A DNA stretch of 5,214 nt, taken from contig JAGVPF010000119.1 in the NCBI GenBank assembly GCA_020052325.1, positions 1 to 5,214 of the forward strand. The letters are read 5' to 3'. The DNA is from an archaeon. GTDB lineage: Archaea > Micrarchaeota > Micrarchaeia > Anstonellales > Bilamarchaeaceae. The position numbers were made by a program, and so were the translations under genes. The notes beneath the pieces were generated by a model that saw only the letters and a list, made by a program, of their open reading frames with translations, was not told the origin of the DNA and made no database searches. This document shows positions 5,158-5,214 of this stretch, piece by piece (position 1 is the stretch's first letter; every line of letters starts with the position of its first letter).

Positions 5158-5214
5158 CTGCTGGAGGGTACTGCTATCAGACTTCGACTAAGCCATGCAA
5201 GTCGGCTCACTCAC
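5145..5214 (+). rRNA. 16S ribosomal RNA, 5' end only
   Basis: The small-subunit rRNA begins with an ATTCCAGTTGATCCTG motif, the archaeal 16S start, followed by ...CTGCTATCAG, ACTAAGCCATGCAAGTC and the window edge. The 5' end at 5145 is set by alignment to the archaeal consensus from memory. Helix 1 is intact (CCAGT 5148-5152 with GCTGG 5160-5164) but carries an A-U pair where most archaea have G-C. The downstream body is outside the window, so intron content and linkage to 23S cannot be judged. Confidence 0.95.

Overview
The window is archaeal chromosomal DNA. The last 70 bases are the 5' end of an archaeal-type 16S rRNA. Several start codons sit about 26 bp downstream of TATA boxes, one gene ends in a long T-rich tract, and several proteins look archaeal: a CDP-alcohol phosphotransferase with the ER-x-ER signature, a membrane-anchored winged-helix regulator, and a hydrogenase-maturation-factor-like protein of a type I associate with DPANN and related lineages. 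A DPANN-like host is plausible, but this is inference from protein flavour and the divergent 16S start, not a placement.

Layout from left to right. (1) Bases 1-772, minus strand: the first 257 codons of a DEAD-box RNA helicase, cut by the window edge. (2) Bases 773-930: a divergent intergenic region with a palindromic TATA element and an inverted repeat next to the helicase ribosome binding site. (3) 931-1296, plus: a small protein related to hydrogenase maturation proteases (M52) that lacks the usual histidine ligand. (4) 1367-2395, plus: a membrane-anchored SIMPL (DUF541) protein whose domain is split by a Tyr-, Gly- and Cys-rich insert. It is followed by a T-rich tract that is probably its terminator. 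(5) 2467-3084, plus: a CDP-alcohol phosphotransferase for polar lipid headgroups. (6) 3081-3980, minus: a soluble DipZ/TlpA-like thioredoxin with the DipZ-type C-terminal domain, tail-to-tail with gene 5 so that the stop codons overlap. (7) 4108-4764, minus: a winged-helix regulator with two membrane segments. (8) 4765-5144: a gene-free region with the rRNA promoter and 16S leader. (9) 5145-5214, plus: the start of 16S rRNA.

Functionally this looks like a core-genome neighbourhood rather than a mobile island: RNA remodelling, envelope lipid synthesis, envelope and redox proteins, and rRNA. I see no transposase, integrase, CRISPR array or tRNA. A loose envelope/redox theme links the Cys-rich SIMPL protein, the lipid enzyme, the thioredoxin and the membrane-bound regulator, and the regulator lies directly upstream of the thioredoxin on the same strand. 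The most unusual structures are at the 16S 5' end: a compensated base change in helix 1 and a precursor hairpin that competes with that helix. I did not find a clear new defence or mobile system.
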